Positions 36,232 through 44,785 are shown, numbered from the stretch's first letter. The stretch: 64,000 nt of DNA from Verrucomicrobiota bacterium (GCA_022710935.1 JAKLFY010000033.1:1-64000); one strand, 5' to 3'. Notes: a model not told the origin generated them from the letters alone. Program-made: numbers and translations.

Positions 36232-37244
36232 GCGGGACAAGTCGGCGGCGAGGCTGCGGCGCGCATCGACTGTGGCGGTTCACCGCTCCTCGAACACGGC
36301 GGCCGCTGCTGCCCAACCGGAGGCGGTGCTTGAGGGCCTTCGGCCTTCCTCGGCCGCTCGGTCTTGCGCAGCCACAGCAGCAGCAAAAAGAACGGGATCA
36401 GCGAGAGCATGAAGAACACCGGCCCGCCCCGGCGATGGATCGGCGAATCAATCATCTCGGGCGACACATGCACACACAGCATCGAGATGGTCAGAATCCG
36501 GAACCCGTTCCTCACGATGCCGAGCGGTATCACTGCGAGCGCCAACACCCAGCGCCTCCAACCCGTCCGCAAAAGCACATGTCCGCCGAGCACGGCCGTA
36601 ATCAACAGAACATAGCTCGACCGGATGCCGCTGCACTCCTGCGCCACCTGGAGCGTGATCCCGGGCAGGTCGAACACCTTGCCGTCCCGCACAAAGGGAG
36701 TCCCCGACACCGCAAGGAGCACCGCCGCGGCCTCCGCCGAGGCATACTGCAGACCGATCTCGACCGCATCGATCATGGCCGTCGGCCACGGAATCATGAA
36801 GGCGAGGAAGGCGATCGGGAAACACAGAGCGCGGACAATGCCCGTCCCGAGGCAACCCAGCGCACACGCCAACATCAGACCCAGATAGGCCGTGGTCATG
36901 AGGCTGAGGTAGTCGACTGTCGGCAGCGGACCGCGTGCTCGCAAGCCGGTCCAGTACCACACCAGCAGTGCCAGACCGATTGCGCCCGGCAGCGCTGCCC
37001 AAACCGATCGCGCCGACTGCGGCAGCGACACCGACCCGAGCCGTTTCCAAATCAGATAGCCGCTGATCAGCGGAATGAGAAGGACATGGGAAAACAGATC
37101 GCTTCGCAGGGCGAACCGGCCCAAATCCCAGAGCGGCCACGCGAACGCGAGCGTGACCAGCGCCCCGCAGACGGCGAACCCGCGCCAACCGCTGCGTTGT
37201 AGGCCGGGTCCCTCGACCCAGCGCTGCGCTGTGCCCGATGTCAT
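36228..37244 (-). CDS. Exosortase
   Basis: The 338-residue membrane protein has about eight hydrophobic segments and the exosortase catalytic set: Cys in AQECSGIRSS (near residue 204), Arg in VRNGFRI (near 250) and His in SPIHRRGG (near 270). Exosortases cut C-terminal PEP-CTERM-type sorting signals and are tied to exopolysaccharide loci. No fused EpsI domain is present. The two ends are odd: residues about 9-18 are encoded by a REP palindrome (37195-37222), and the last 50 or so residues are a Pro/Arg-rich tail overlapping another repeat type. ATG 37244 is preferred over GTG 37256. No PEP-CTERM substrate is encoded in this window. Confidence 0.9.
   Translation of the reverse strand: MTSGTAQRWVEGPGLQRSGWRGFAVCGALVTLAFAWPLWDLGRFALRSDLFSHVLLIPLISGYLIWKRLGSVSLPQSARSVWAALPGAIGLALLVWYWTGLRARGPLPTVDYLSLMTTAYLGLMLACALGCLGTGIVRALCFPIAFLAFMIPWPTAMIDAVEIGLQYASAEAAAVLLAVSGTPFVRDGKVFDLPGITLQVAQECSGIRSSYVLLITAVLGGHVLLRTGWRRWVLALAVIPLGIVRNGFRILTISMLCVHVSPEMIDSPIHRRGGPVFFMLSLIPFFLLLLWLRKTERPRKAEGPQAPPPVGQQRPPCSRSGEPPQSMRAAASPPTCPA
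37195..37222. repeat. REP palindrome inside the exosortase 5' coding region
   Basis: The block tgtaggccgggtccctcgacccagcg has the CCGGGTC/GACCC stem form of the REP family that fills the adjacent 500 bp. It lies within the first 20 codons of the exosortase gene. Confidence 0.7.
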
Positions 37245-37256
37245 GATTCGCGCCAC

Positions 37257-37740
37257 TGCCGCCCTGTAGGCCGGGTCCCCCGACCCGGCGCCGGCGTCTG
37301 TGATGTACCCAAGGTCATGATTTCGATGTCACCCTTCGCGCCGCGTGAGGCCACGCGGCCTACAGCATCGTTGCCGGCCGCGTTGTAGGCCGGGTCCACC
37401 GACCCGGCGCCGGCGTCTGTGATGTACCCAAGATCATGATTTCGATGTCATGATTCGCGCCGCGTGAGGCCACGCGGCCTACAGCATCGTTGTCTGCCGC
37501 CTTGTAGGCCGGCTGCCCTCAGCCGGCGTCAGTTGTAGGCCGGCTGCCCTCAGCCGGCGTCAGTTGTAGGCCGGCTGCCCTCAGCCGGCGTCAGTTGTAG
37601 GCCGGCTGCCCTCAGCCGGCGTCAGTTGTAGGCCGGCTGCCCTCAGCCGGCGTCAGTCACCGAAGACGTTCTTCGCGCCGCGTGAGGCCACGCGGCCTAC
37701 AGCATCGTTGCCGGCCGCGTTGTAGGCCGGGTCGTCTCAG
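37257..37740. repeat. REP/REPIN cluster with five exact 31-bp tandem copies
   Basis: This gap downstream of the RAYT gene contains no other gene. It holds alternating tgtaggcc... elements in both orientations, with stems CCGGGTC/GACCCGG and CCGCGTG/CACGCGG. From 37502 to 37656 there are five head-to-tail 31-bp copies of the CCGGCTG/CAGCCGG type. Another pair ends at 37740, where the RAYT gene's stop codon (37737-37739) lies inside the element. Confidence 0.9.
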
Positions 37741-38420
37741 TCTTCCTGCTCTTCCACGAGCATTCCGGTATCCAACAATGGAGGTGTTCCACGCTCGACG
37801 CGCGGACCATTGGGATCGTCGTGGAGAACCTCCCCGCCGTACGGCCATTGTTCTGGCCGCTCAACGTAACCATAACGAACTGGGTTGAGGCACAGATACA
37901 CCCACTTGCGCTGCTCGCTTTCGCAACTGCGGAACTTGTGATCGTGAAAGCCCGCTTGCCATCGCCAAGCCCGTTTCGTGCGAGTCAATTGGTGTTGTGA
38001 CTTGATCTCAGGCCCAAGCACGCCGCGGGCCGCATCATTCGCCTGCTTTCTGGTCGATGCCCGCGGGAGAACAGACGTTGAGTGTTGCAGGGGTTCAAGG
38101 CCGGCCGTCACGGCTTTCAGCGCTTTCACCCATTGCCCAAGGCGCACCGCTTCGCGACCCTGTTGGGCGATCAGGTGAATGTGATCCGGCATGATAATGA
38201 ACCGCCGCGCAAACCAGCCGTATCGGCTTGGACTGCCGAGCAAGAATCCACTCAACCGCTCGAACGTCAGTTCATTGGCAAGCACATGGACCCGACCATC
38301 GACGCACAGGGTTAACAGATACGAAATGTTGCCGCCAGGATCGGGCCAGACCCGGTGAAGCCGCCGCAATCGCCGCGGTGCTGGTTCGGGTTCGTTGGGT
38401 TGATCTCTTCTGATTCGCAT
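37737..38420 (-). CDS. REP-associated tyrosine transposase (RAYT)
   Basis: The 227-residue protein has the Y1-HUH transposase pattern of RAYTs: the metal-binding IIMPDHIHLIAQ (HIH) and a C-terminal block WQAGFHDHKFRSCES then YLCLNPVRYGYV with the candidate nucleophile tyrosine. RAYTs nick and rejoin single-stranded REP hairpins and are thought to spread them. It sits directly between two dense REP arrays, which are its likely substrates. The ATG at 38420 is chosen over upstream starts because the preceding codons lie in REP sequence and a GAGGAGG-like site precedes it. The stop is inside a REP element. Confidence 0.9.
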   Translation of the reverse strand: MRIRRDQPNEPEPAPRRLRRLHRVWPDPGGNISYLLTLCVDGRVHVLANELTFERLSGFLLGSPSRYGWFARRFIIMPDHIHLIAQQGREAVRLGQWVKALKAVTAGLEPLQHSTSVLPRASTRKQANDAARGVLGPEIKSQHQLTRTKRAWRWQAGFHDHKFRSCESEQRKWVYLCLNPVRYGYVERPEQWPYGGEVLHDDPNGPRVERGTPPLLDTGMLVEEQED

Positions 38421-38506
38421 CGCCACATCCAGCCTCCTCTGCTCCGCGCAGATCCATTGCCCTCCGGTCTGCGCAAGCATTCGAGCATACCACCGAAATG
38501 CGTCGA

Positions 38507-39295
38507 TGTCACCCTTCGCGCCGCGTGAGGGCACGCGGCCTACAACATCGATGTCTGCCGCTCTGTAGGCCGGCTGCCCTCAGCCGGCGTCAGTCACCGA
38601 AGGCGTTCTTCGCGCCGCGTGAGGCCACGCGGCCTACAACATCGTTGTCGCCCGCCTTGTAGGCCGGCTGCCCTCAGCCGGCGTCAGTCACCGAAGACGT
38701 TCTTCGCGCCGCGTGAGGGCACGCGGCCTACAACATCGATGTCTGCCGCTCTGTAGGCCGGCTGCCCTCAGCCGGCGTCAGTCACCGAAGGCGTTCTTCG
38801 CGCCGCGTGAGGGCACGCGGCCTACAGCATCGTTGTCAGCCACCTTGTAGGCCGGCTGCCCTCAGCCGGCGTCAGTCACCGAAGACGTTCTTCGCGCCGC
38901 GTGAGGCCACGCGGCCTACAACATCGATGTCTGCCGCTCTGTAGGCCGGCTGCCCTCAGCCGGCGCCTGTCACCGAAGACGTTCTTCGCGCCGCGTGAGG
39001 CCACGCGGCCTACAGCATCGTTGTCAGCCACCTTGTAGGCCGGCTGCCCTCAGCCGGCGCCTGTCACCGAAGGCGTTCTTCGCGCCGCGTGAGGCCACGC
39101 GGCCTACAGCATCGTTGTCAGCCACCTTGTAGGCCGGCTGCCCTCAGCCGGCGCCTGTCACCGAAGACGTTCTTCGCGCCGCGTGAGGCCACGCGGCCTA
39201 CAACATCGATGTCTGCCGCTCTGTAGGCCGGCTGCCCTCAGCCGGCGTCAGTCACCGAAGGCGTTCTTCGCGCCGCGTGAGGCCACGCGGCCTAC
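38507..39295. repeat. REPIN array: nine elements at an exact 94-bp period
   Basis: The string cgcgccgcgt begins at 38517, 38611, 38705, 38799, 38893, 38987, 39081, 39175 and 39269, each exactly 94 bp apart. Every full unit carries two different hairpins in opposite orientation: GCCGCGTG-aggc-CACGCGGC and GCCGGCTG-ccct-CAGCCGGC. Linkers vary slightly (for example tgccgctc versus agccacct; gtcag versus gcctg). It begins just upstream of the RAYT gene. It ends in the stop codon of the outer-membrane protein gene (39292-39294). No gene is present. Confidence 0.95.
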
Positions 39296-40695
39296 AGCGC
39301 ATACGACAACATCAAACCCACCTGGTTGCCCCCCGACGTGTAGCCCGCGTTGTCGGACGAGTTGTCTGTGTACCGATAGAACGCCGACACCTGAATGCGT
39401 TTGCGCAGCACCGTGCTCAGACTGACCTCGACATACGCCCGATCGTCCTCGCGTTCGACCGTGTCGGTCGCGAGCGTGCTGCTGTAGCTGGTGAAGCTGT
39501 ATCCGCCGCTCACCCCGAGCGACAAATGTCGCAACAGGCGCTGCCGCACAGACGCGCCCACACTGCTTGTCTCGGTAAACTGATCGCTGAAATAGGAGGT
39601 GCCGATGTCGTGCGAACCGAACAACGACACCGTCGTGTCCTCGGCGAGCTGATAGTCGATCGCCCCTTGAACGGTGGGCGAGAGTTTCGAGGACGCGTCG
39701 GTGTCGAGGAACTGCCGGATCTCGACGCCGCCTTCGAGCGTGTAGGAGAGCTTCCGCGCCACCTCGCCCCGCACCCGCCCCAGGACCCGCTGGCTGGTCA
39801 TGTCGGTGCCCGGATCCAGTTGGTCATAGGCAAAGCCCGCGCCGACGGCCACCGCAAGCCGCGGTTGCCACTGGTAATTGATCCAATCCGTGGTCGACCA
39901 GGTGCAACTGTCCGTGTAGGCCGTCGTGAACCGAAGCACCTGAGCCGCGCTCAACTCGAGCGTGGTCCGGTCGCTGAAGGCGTAATCGGCCCCCACCCGG
40001 GCGTTGTGGGTGTCCTGCTCCGTCTGGGCCGCCGTCTCGATCAACGGCGAACTGGTCGAGCCGTAGGCGTAGCCGGCGGTGAAACGCCAGCGATTCCACG
40101 TCGCCCACCCGCTCAAATTCACATGATGATCCACGGTGTCCTCATACGCCTCGTTCGAGTAGAACTTCAGGCTCGCCGTGTAGTCCAAGGTCCAATGCGG
40201 ACCCAGTTGGAACGTCAGGCCCGGCGACACGGTCTGTTGCAGCGTGTTCTCCTCTTGGTCCGGTCCGGACAAGATCCCCGTGCCGTAGAGCAGATTGTAG
40301 GAGACGTGCGGATGAAAGCTCACATTGCCCCATTGGAGCAGTTCGCGCCGGGGCGCAGCCGCCGCGGCTGGGGCCGGAGCCAGCACACCCATCCGGGGCG
40401 ACTCGATCTGACCGGCCGCAGGCAGGGCTTCCGTGCCCAGATTGGGCGTCGGGGGGAGCGGCGGAAGGCGTTGGGACCCTGCGCTTGTGTAGGGCTGGGA
40501 GACATACGGCGATGGCAGAGGCACGGGTGTCAGGGCACTGTCCTGAGGCAACGCCTCCGCTGGCGGTTGGGTGGTGACCGCCTGTTGTGCGGACGCAGGC
40601 AGACTGGCGGCCAGACACGGCAAGAACGCTCGCCAGCACAAGTCGGCGAGTCGTCGTTGTCGACGCGCTGTCCGCCCTTGGCGTTGTCTATTCAT
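39292..40695 (-). CDS. Outer-membrane beta-barrel protein of the EPS/exosortase locus
   Basis: The 467-residue protein has a signal-peptide-like start (LADLCWRAFLPCLAASLPASAQQ), a Pro/Ala-rich linker to about residue 110, then amphipathic beta strands with many aromatic girdle residues to the end (for example WTLDYTASLKFYSNEAYEDTV, WRFTAGYAYGSTSS, GLMLSYAL). This fits the outer-membrane beta-barrel proteins found in exosortase-linked EPS loci, possibly secretion or surface-attachment pores. The stop codon TAG is supplied by the last REP element of the adjoining array, so the original 3' end may have been altered. Confidence 0.8.
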   Translation of the reverse strand: MNRQRQGRTARRQRRLADLCWRAFLPCLAASLPASAQQAVTTQPPAEALPQDSALTPVPLPSPYVSQPYTSAGSQRLPPLPPTPNLGTEALPAAGQIESPRMGVLAPAPAAAAAPRRELLQWGNVSFHPHVSYNLLYGTGILSGPDQEENTLQQTVSPGLTFQLGPHWTLDYTASLKFYSNEAYEDTVDHHVNLSGWATWNRWRFTAGYAYGSTSSPLIETAAQTEQDTHNARVGADYAFSDRTTLELSAAQVLRFTTAYTDSCTWSTTDWINYQWQPRLAVAVGAGFAYDQLDPGTDMTSQRVLGRVRGEVARKLSYTLEGGVEIRQFLDTDASSKLSPTVQGAIDYQLAEDTTVSLFGSHDIGTSYFSDQFTETSSVGASVRQRLLRHLSLGVSGGYSFTSYSSTLATDTVEREDDRAYVEVSLSTVLRKRIQVSAFYRYTDNSSDNAGYTSGGNQVGLMLSYAL

Positions 40696-40726
40696 CGTCT
40701 GGTCTCCCCCCTTTGGATCCCGCCGA

Positions 40727-41866
40727 TCATCCCCAGTGCCGATAGCAGAAGTCCCCCAGCCACCAATAGACCCGGTCCGGCGCGTGCGCGCAAAAGTACC
40801 GGGCCAACTGGTGAAGGTTCCGGCGCTGCGCGAAAGTCACGCGGGGCCGCCGTCGTCTGGGCAAGAACAGTACCGGCAGATCTTCCTCGACTGTTCCCCA
40901 GCGGCGCTTGTAGTCGAGCAACCCCACGTTATCCAAAGCTGTTCGCCCGAAACTGAACACCACACATCCGAGCTGCAGAGCTTCCTGGATGGCGCTCCAG
41001 TACAGGAACTGACTTGCCCCCGTTGCCCGGCCCTCCTCGCTATCCCCCGCATATTCGAGTGTAAACGTGTTGCGAAACCGCAAGAACAAAACAGCGCTCA
41101 CCGATCTGCCCTCGTGGCACGCGCAGCGGACTCCGCAGTGGGTCGGCCCCAGAACATCGCGCAGGGACTCGAACAGGCGAAAAGGGATCGGCGGCAGTGA
41201 ATGCCGGCGCCGTGTCTCGGTTGCCAACGCATGGAAGTTGGCCAGGACCGTATCGGCCGGTTCGGACACAACGGTGATTCCATTTCGCTCCGCCTTGCCC
41301 AGCCACTGGCGAACACAAGTGCGGGAACAAGATTTCTTGATCTCGTCCAGAGGGCGGTCCAGGCGAAGGTAATGATGCTTGTAGAGGCTGCCGGGGCAGA
41401 AATCGGGTGATCGAGGCTTACCTGACGTCTGCCAGGGCCGGATCTCGAAGGCCTGGGCTCGCTCCCGGCTCATCATCGCCCACACGGCGGGCAGGAACCG
41501 GCCCCAGTCTTCCTCACTCGACAGCAGAGGATCGCAGAAGGATGCAAAAGGGACCGAGACGAGCCGGTTACCAAGCAGCCAACTGCGCACGGTATAGATG
41601 GGCATCCCTGCCAGAATCTGGGTCGAAATCGGATCCCACAAGACCAGATAGTCGGCATGCATATGGGCAAACGAACGCTCGATCGCCCGCTGCCAAAGGG
41701 AGAGATGATAGATAGACCCATTTGGATGACGTGCGACGAACGCGTCCCATATATCGGCGTCGGCTGAGTCGAGCCACGCGAGCTTCCCCTCGACTCGGAC
41801 GGGGCGTGCGTCTGCCGAGACTGATGCCCCGTGCCGCGGGGGATTCGCAGTCAAAACCTCGTGCAT
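40727..41866 (-). CDS. FemAB-like GNAT protein, XrtA/PEP-CTERM associated
   Basis: The 379-residue protein has the two-lobed FemAB/GNAT look: N-terminal WDAFVARHPNGSIYHLSLWQRAIE, and later C-terminal-lobe blocks VSAVLFLRFRNTFTLEYAGD and ATGASQFLYWSAIQEALQLGC, then YKRRWG. FemAB-related proteins usually transfer aminoacyl groups; a class is known from exosortase/EPS loci, where substrate and role remain undefined. Its neighbours are a barrel protein and a Cys-motif protein, all on the same strand. The start ATG 41866 is the first in frame. Confidence 0.85.
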   Translation of the reverse strand: MHEVLTANPPRHGASVSADARPVRVEGKLAWLDSADADIWDAFVARHPNGSIYHLSLWQRAIERSFAHMHADYLVLWDPISTQILAGMPIYTVRSWLLGNRLVSVPFASFCDPLLSSEEDWGRFLPAVWAMMSRERAQAFEIRPWQTSGKPRSPDFCPGSLYKHHYLRLDRPLDEIKKSCSRTCVRQWLGKAERNGITVVSEPADTVLANFHALATETRRRHSLPPIPFRLFESLRDVLGPTHCGVRCACHEGRSVSAVLFLRFRNTFTLEYAGDSEEGRATGASQFLYWSAIQEALQLGCVVFSFGRTALDNVGLLDYKRRWGTVEEDLPVLFLPRRRRPRVTFAQRRNLHQLARYFCAHAPDRVYWWLGDFCYRHWG

Positions 41867-41932
41867 AGGATCACAGGGAGTATCGCCCAGCGTTTGGGCG
41901 CACTACGGTTCCCTCCCGTTGACCTCTCGCCC

Positions 41933-42916
41933 TTACAAGCTCACACCGCCAATCCGTTTGAGCCATATCTCGCGCCATAGATGGTGGGCGTCGCGCGGGC
42001 ATCCGCCCCATCGACCGTAGCCGTCACACGTGACGCCTTCGAGGATCACAGTATGCTTGATCTCACGCATTTCGCCGGTGGTCTCGAGGATGATCCGGCC
42101 CACCCGCTTGCGGACCCGGTACCGCTCTCCGCAGAAGGGGAGCATATGCACCGGAAATTGCAGCCCGCGGTTGCGGCCATGTCGATCCAGTGTAAGGGCG
42201 ATCTCGTCGGCGCGTTTCACCTCGACCCAGTCCCCTCGATCGAGATCGAGAGTCACTGTGGGCGTCGGTCTGGCTGCGCCCCGCAGTTTCACGCTCGACA
42301 CCCCGCAGAACACCGCTTTCAACCGAAGGCTGAACGCAGCCCACACAAAGCGGCGCATCTCCGCCGGAGACCATGTCCGGGTGCGCAGGTCCCGATAATA
42401 CTGCCGAAGATCCGCCTTCGAGAGAGGCTGTGTCGCCCCGAGGAGTTCCGTGGACTGACAGATGTACCGCCCATTGGCTTGTTTGACCGGATAGCCATAG
42501 GCAGGTGCGGACGGCCTCGGAGAGGCGTCCGGCTCGGGATCCGGGTCGTGGCTACAACGTTCAAGCCAGGACTCGTGCCAGAACAGCGCGCACTCCTTCT
42601 CGCACCCGTCGTGGGCCGAGCCGTCGCACCGGAGCGCGTCGAGAAGAACCACATTCCGCATCCGCCGCACACGATCGCCTTCAACACACGTCTTCTCGAT
42701 GCGGCGCCACACGTGAAACCGGCGCCCACAGAACGGGAGCATCTCAGGCATGAACGGGAGCCCATCGTGGCAACCCCTTTCATCCAACGTTGCCTGGACC
42801 TCCTGCCAGCGCTTGACCGCCACCATCTCGTCAGGCAGCAAACCCAACCCGCGTCTTGCCGATCGAGCATCCACTGAAACTGAGCTGCTTCTTCGAACCT
42901 CTTTGATGCGGCACAC
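41933..42916 (-). CDS. Tandem-duplicated Cys-motif protein of unknown function
   Basis: The 327-residue protein contains two related domains (about 29-118 and 230-324). Shared landmarks are a V-x-V-K-R-x-x-E-(V/I) start, LD-x-x-G-(C/R)-x-x-G-L-x-F, EMLPFCG/HMLPFCG, a VWRRIEKT/VRKRVGRI stretch, a CDG motif, and a final Cys-rich turn before (F/L)W-x-E-x-W-L-(E/K)-R. Conserved Cys residues in each copy suggest a metal site or disulfides. I know similar single-domain hypothetical proteins from EPS-type clusters but no activity. The linker holds GYPVKQANGRYICQSTELL and a helical YYRDLRTRTWSPAEMRRFV region. The start is GTG 42916 and is uncertain. Confidence 0.65.
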   Translation of the reverse strand: MCRIKEVRRSSSVSVDARSARRGLGLLPDEMVAVKRWQEVQATLDERGCHDGLPFMPEMLPFCGRRFHVWRRIEKTCVEGDRVRRMRNVVLLDALRCDGSAHDGCEKECALFWHESWLERCSHDPDPEPDASPRPSAPAYGYPVKQANGRYICQSTELLGATQPLSKADLRQYYRDLRTRTWSPAEMRRFVWAAFSLRLKAVFCGVSSVKLRGAARPTPTVTLDLDRGDWVEVKRADEIALTLDRHGRNRGLQFPVHMLPFCGERYRVRKRVGRIILETTGEMREIKHTVILEGVTCDGYGRWGGCPRDAHHLWREIWLKRIGGVSL

Positions 42917-42939
42917 CTAGCCCGGCGCTACAACATCTT

Positions 42940-43080
42940 TGTCGACCGCGTTGTAGGCCGGGTTCCCCGACCCGGCGCCTGCACCGATGTCTGTCCTTCC
43001 GCCGCGTGGGGGCACGCGGCCTACATGATCGTTGTCTGCCGCGCTGTAGACCTGGTCCTCCGACCCGGCCCTGTGCTGTT
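42940..43080. repeat. Three REP elements between the duplicated-Cys gene and the radical SAM gene
   Basis: tgtaggccgggttccccgacccggcg, a CCGCGTG-gggg-CACGCGG element in opposite orientation, and a degenerate tgtagacctggtcctccgacccgg lie in succession. They are diverged members of the family seen at 37-39 kb. Confidence 0.85.
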
Positions 43081-43101
43081 CCCGGTGCGGCATCGGTGGG
43101 T

Positions 43102-44655
43102 TCACCGCCCAACCACTCTCGACAACCTCGATCCCACCGCTTGACGCAGATTGTAGACCGAGGTCGGGTCGCCAAGCGCCCTTTGCACGAGCCGGGCAAC
43201 GAGCTTCCGTAACTGAAGAAAGCGAATCTTGCTCCAGATCAGCATCTTCATCGGCAGCCGATGGCGTTCGCCGAAGGTCAGCACGGACGGACGCAACAAC
43301 CAGGGCAGGAGACAGCGCGGCACAAACCCAAGCCGATACCCGGTCACCTTGCCCTCCATGAGCGACAGAAGCCCGTTGAGATAGAGATTCTTGAGCTTCC
43401 AGGGATGAGACTTGTACTTGAGGCCGCTGCGGTAATCCAGTTCGTAGCCGCTGTGCGTCTTGCCGTCAATGAGGCCGTCCTGGACCGCCCGATCGTAGAG
43501 AGCCGTCCCCGGAAAGAAGACCAGATTGTACACCTGCAGGTAGAACGGATGCGGAAGGTGCTTGAGGAAGTCCACCGTCTCAAGAAGATCCTCAGGCTCC
43601 TCGTACGGATTGGCGACAATCATGAAATAGCAGAGGACAACCTGCCGGTGCCGCTGGATGATCTCGGCGGTGCGCCGCACGATGCGGTTTGGCATGTTCC
43701 GCTCATACACCTCCGTCTTCGTGCGATCACTGCCGCTCTCGAGACCGAGGCGGATCCGCCACAGCCCCGCCTTGACCAGCAATTCTGTCTTTCTCTCGTT
43801 CAAGACGAGCGGCGAACTCATGCACTCAAAGGGCAAACCCACCTCGCGTGGATAAGTCTCCGCAAACTCTTCGAGTTCCGCCACCGGCCGCGCGCAGAAA
43901 TCCTCGTCGATCAAATAGACGTACTTGGCGTTCGGAAAGAGGGGCAGGAGCTCGCGAATGCTCCGGACATATCGCGAGATCGTCATCCGGCGCACGTAGG
44001 GGCCCTTGTTCTCGTAGACCGCTTTGAGCTTCTTGTTGCTGCAATAGGTGCAGTGAAACGCGCAGCCCCGCGACCCGTTGAACATGATCGGTTCGCGCAC
44101 ATCAAAGACCTCGCGCGGCCGGCGCAAGCCGCGCTCGCTCAGGTGAAACTCATTCTCGTGCGCGAAGTCGAAAAGCGGCAACTCGTCCAGGTCACGAATC
44201 AGACCACGGGGCGGATTCACAACCAGGTTGGCGTCCTGGACGTACACTGCGTTGTCCAAATCACGCCAATCCCGCTCATGCGTCAACCGCTCGAGCAACT
44301 CGACCATAAACCCCTCGCCCTCCCCCCGGCAGACAACATTCGCCGAACGCGCGGCGTCGGACGGGTCCAACGTGGCGTGCACGCCTCCCCACACAACGAA
44401 GGGCTTCCGGGGACCCAAAGCCTCCATAACCTGACGCGCTTTCTCGGAACCCCGCGCCAGGCAACTCAGCCCCACCACCCTCGATCCATCGACGATCTCG
44501 CACACTCGATCGAGCATCTTCCGGTCGAACCGATGGGCCTCGATCGAGCAGAGAAGCTTCGTCGTGGTGTGCCCCGCCCGACGCAACTGTGCCGACACGC
44601 TCCGCAGGCCCAGGGCCCATGGATCGCTCTCGGTGTAGATCAGTGTGACGTGCAT
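43102..44655 (-). CDS. B12-binding radical SAM protein
   Basis: The 517-residue protein has an N-terminal cobalamin-binding-like domain (about 1-140, with VVGLSCLARGSEKA and VVWGGVHATLDP) and a radical SAM core with the cluster motif CAFHCTYC (residues about 200-207), followed by IDEDFCARP and GLESGSDRTK. Such enzymes use adenosylcobalamin-type chemistry to methylate or rearrange unactivated carbons, often in lipids or glycans. The true substrate cannot be read here. In the exosortase/acyl locus it could modify the polymer's acyl or sugar unit. It lies between the asnB-like gene and the duplicated Cys-motif gene. Confidence 0.88.
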   Translation of the reverse strand: MHVTLIYTESDPWALGLRSVSAQLRRAGHTTTKLLCSIEAHRFDRKMLDRVCEIVDGSRVVGLSCLARGSEKARQVMEALGPRKPFVVWGGVHATLDPSDAARSANVVCRGEGEGFMVELLERLTHERDWRDLDNAVYVQDANLVVNPPRGLIRDLDELPLFDFAHENEFHLSERGLRRPREVFDVREPIMFNGSRGCAFHCTYCSNKKLKAVYENKGPYVRRMTISRYVRSIRELLPLFPNAKYVYLIDEDFCARPVAELEEFAETYPREVGLPFECMSSPLVLNERKTELLVKAGLWRIRLGLESGSDRTKTEVYERNMPNRIVRRTAEIIQRHRQVVLCYFMIVANPYEEPEDLLETVDFLKHLPHPFYLQVYNLVFFPGTALYDRAVQDGLIDGKTHSGYELDYRSGLKYKSHPWKLKNLYLNGLLSLMEGKVTGYRLGFVPRCLLPWLLRPSVLTFGERHRLPMKMLIWSKIRFLQLRKLVARLVQRALGDPTSVYNLRQAVGSRLSRVVGR

Positions 44656-44785
44656 CTCTCGAGTGCGCGTGCTTCAGCACCGCTTTGCACCTCGCGTCTC
44701 ATGGAAAGCGGCCTTGGCCGCGCAGCCATGCACAAACCACATGAACCGGCCACCTTGATCGGGTGACCATCAACCCATCAACCCA

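Noticed and set aside
37741-38534. Longer RAYT start at 38534
   Set aside because: The extra residues are partly translated REP sequence. ATG 38420 has a plausible ribosome-binding site.
38507-39295. Regular repeat array resembling CRISPR
   Set aside because: The spacer-like segments are themselves repeats of nearly constant sequence, both halves form REP hairpins, and no cas gene is present. A RAYT gene sits beside it.
30080-41932. Sigma-54 promoter for the PrsR regulon
   Set aside because: I looked in the main gaps for TGGCAC-N5-TTGC-like pairs and did not find one convincing enough to report. A profile search is needed.
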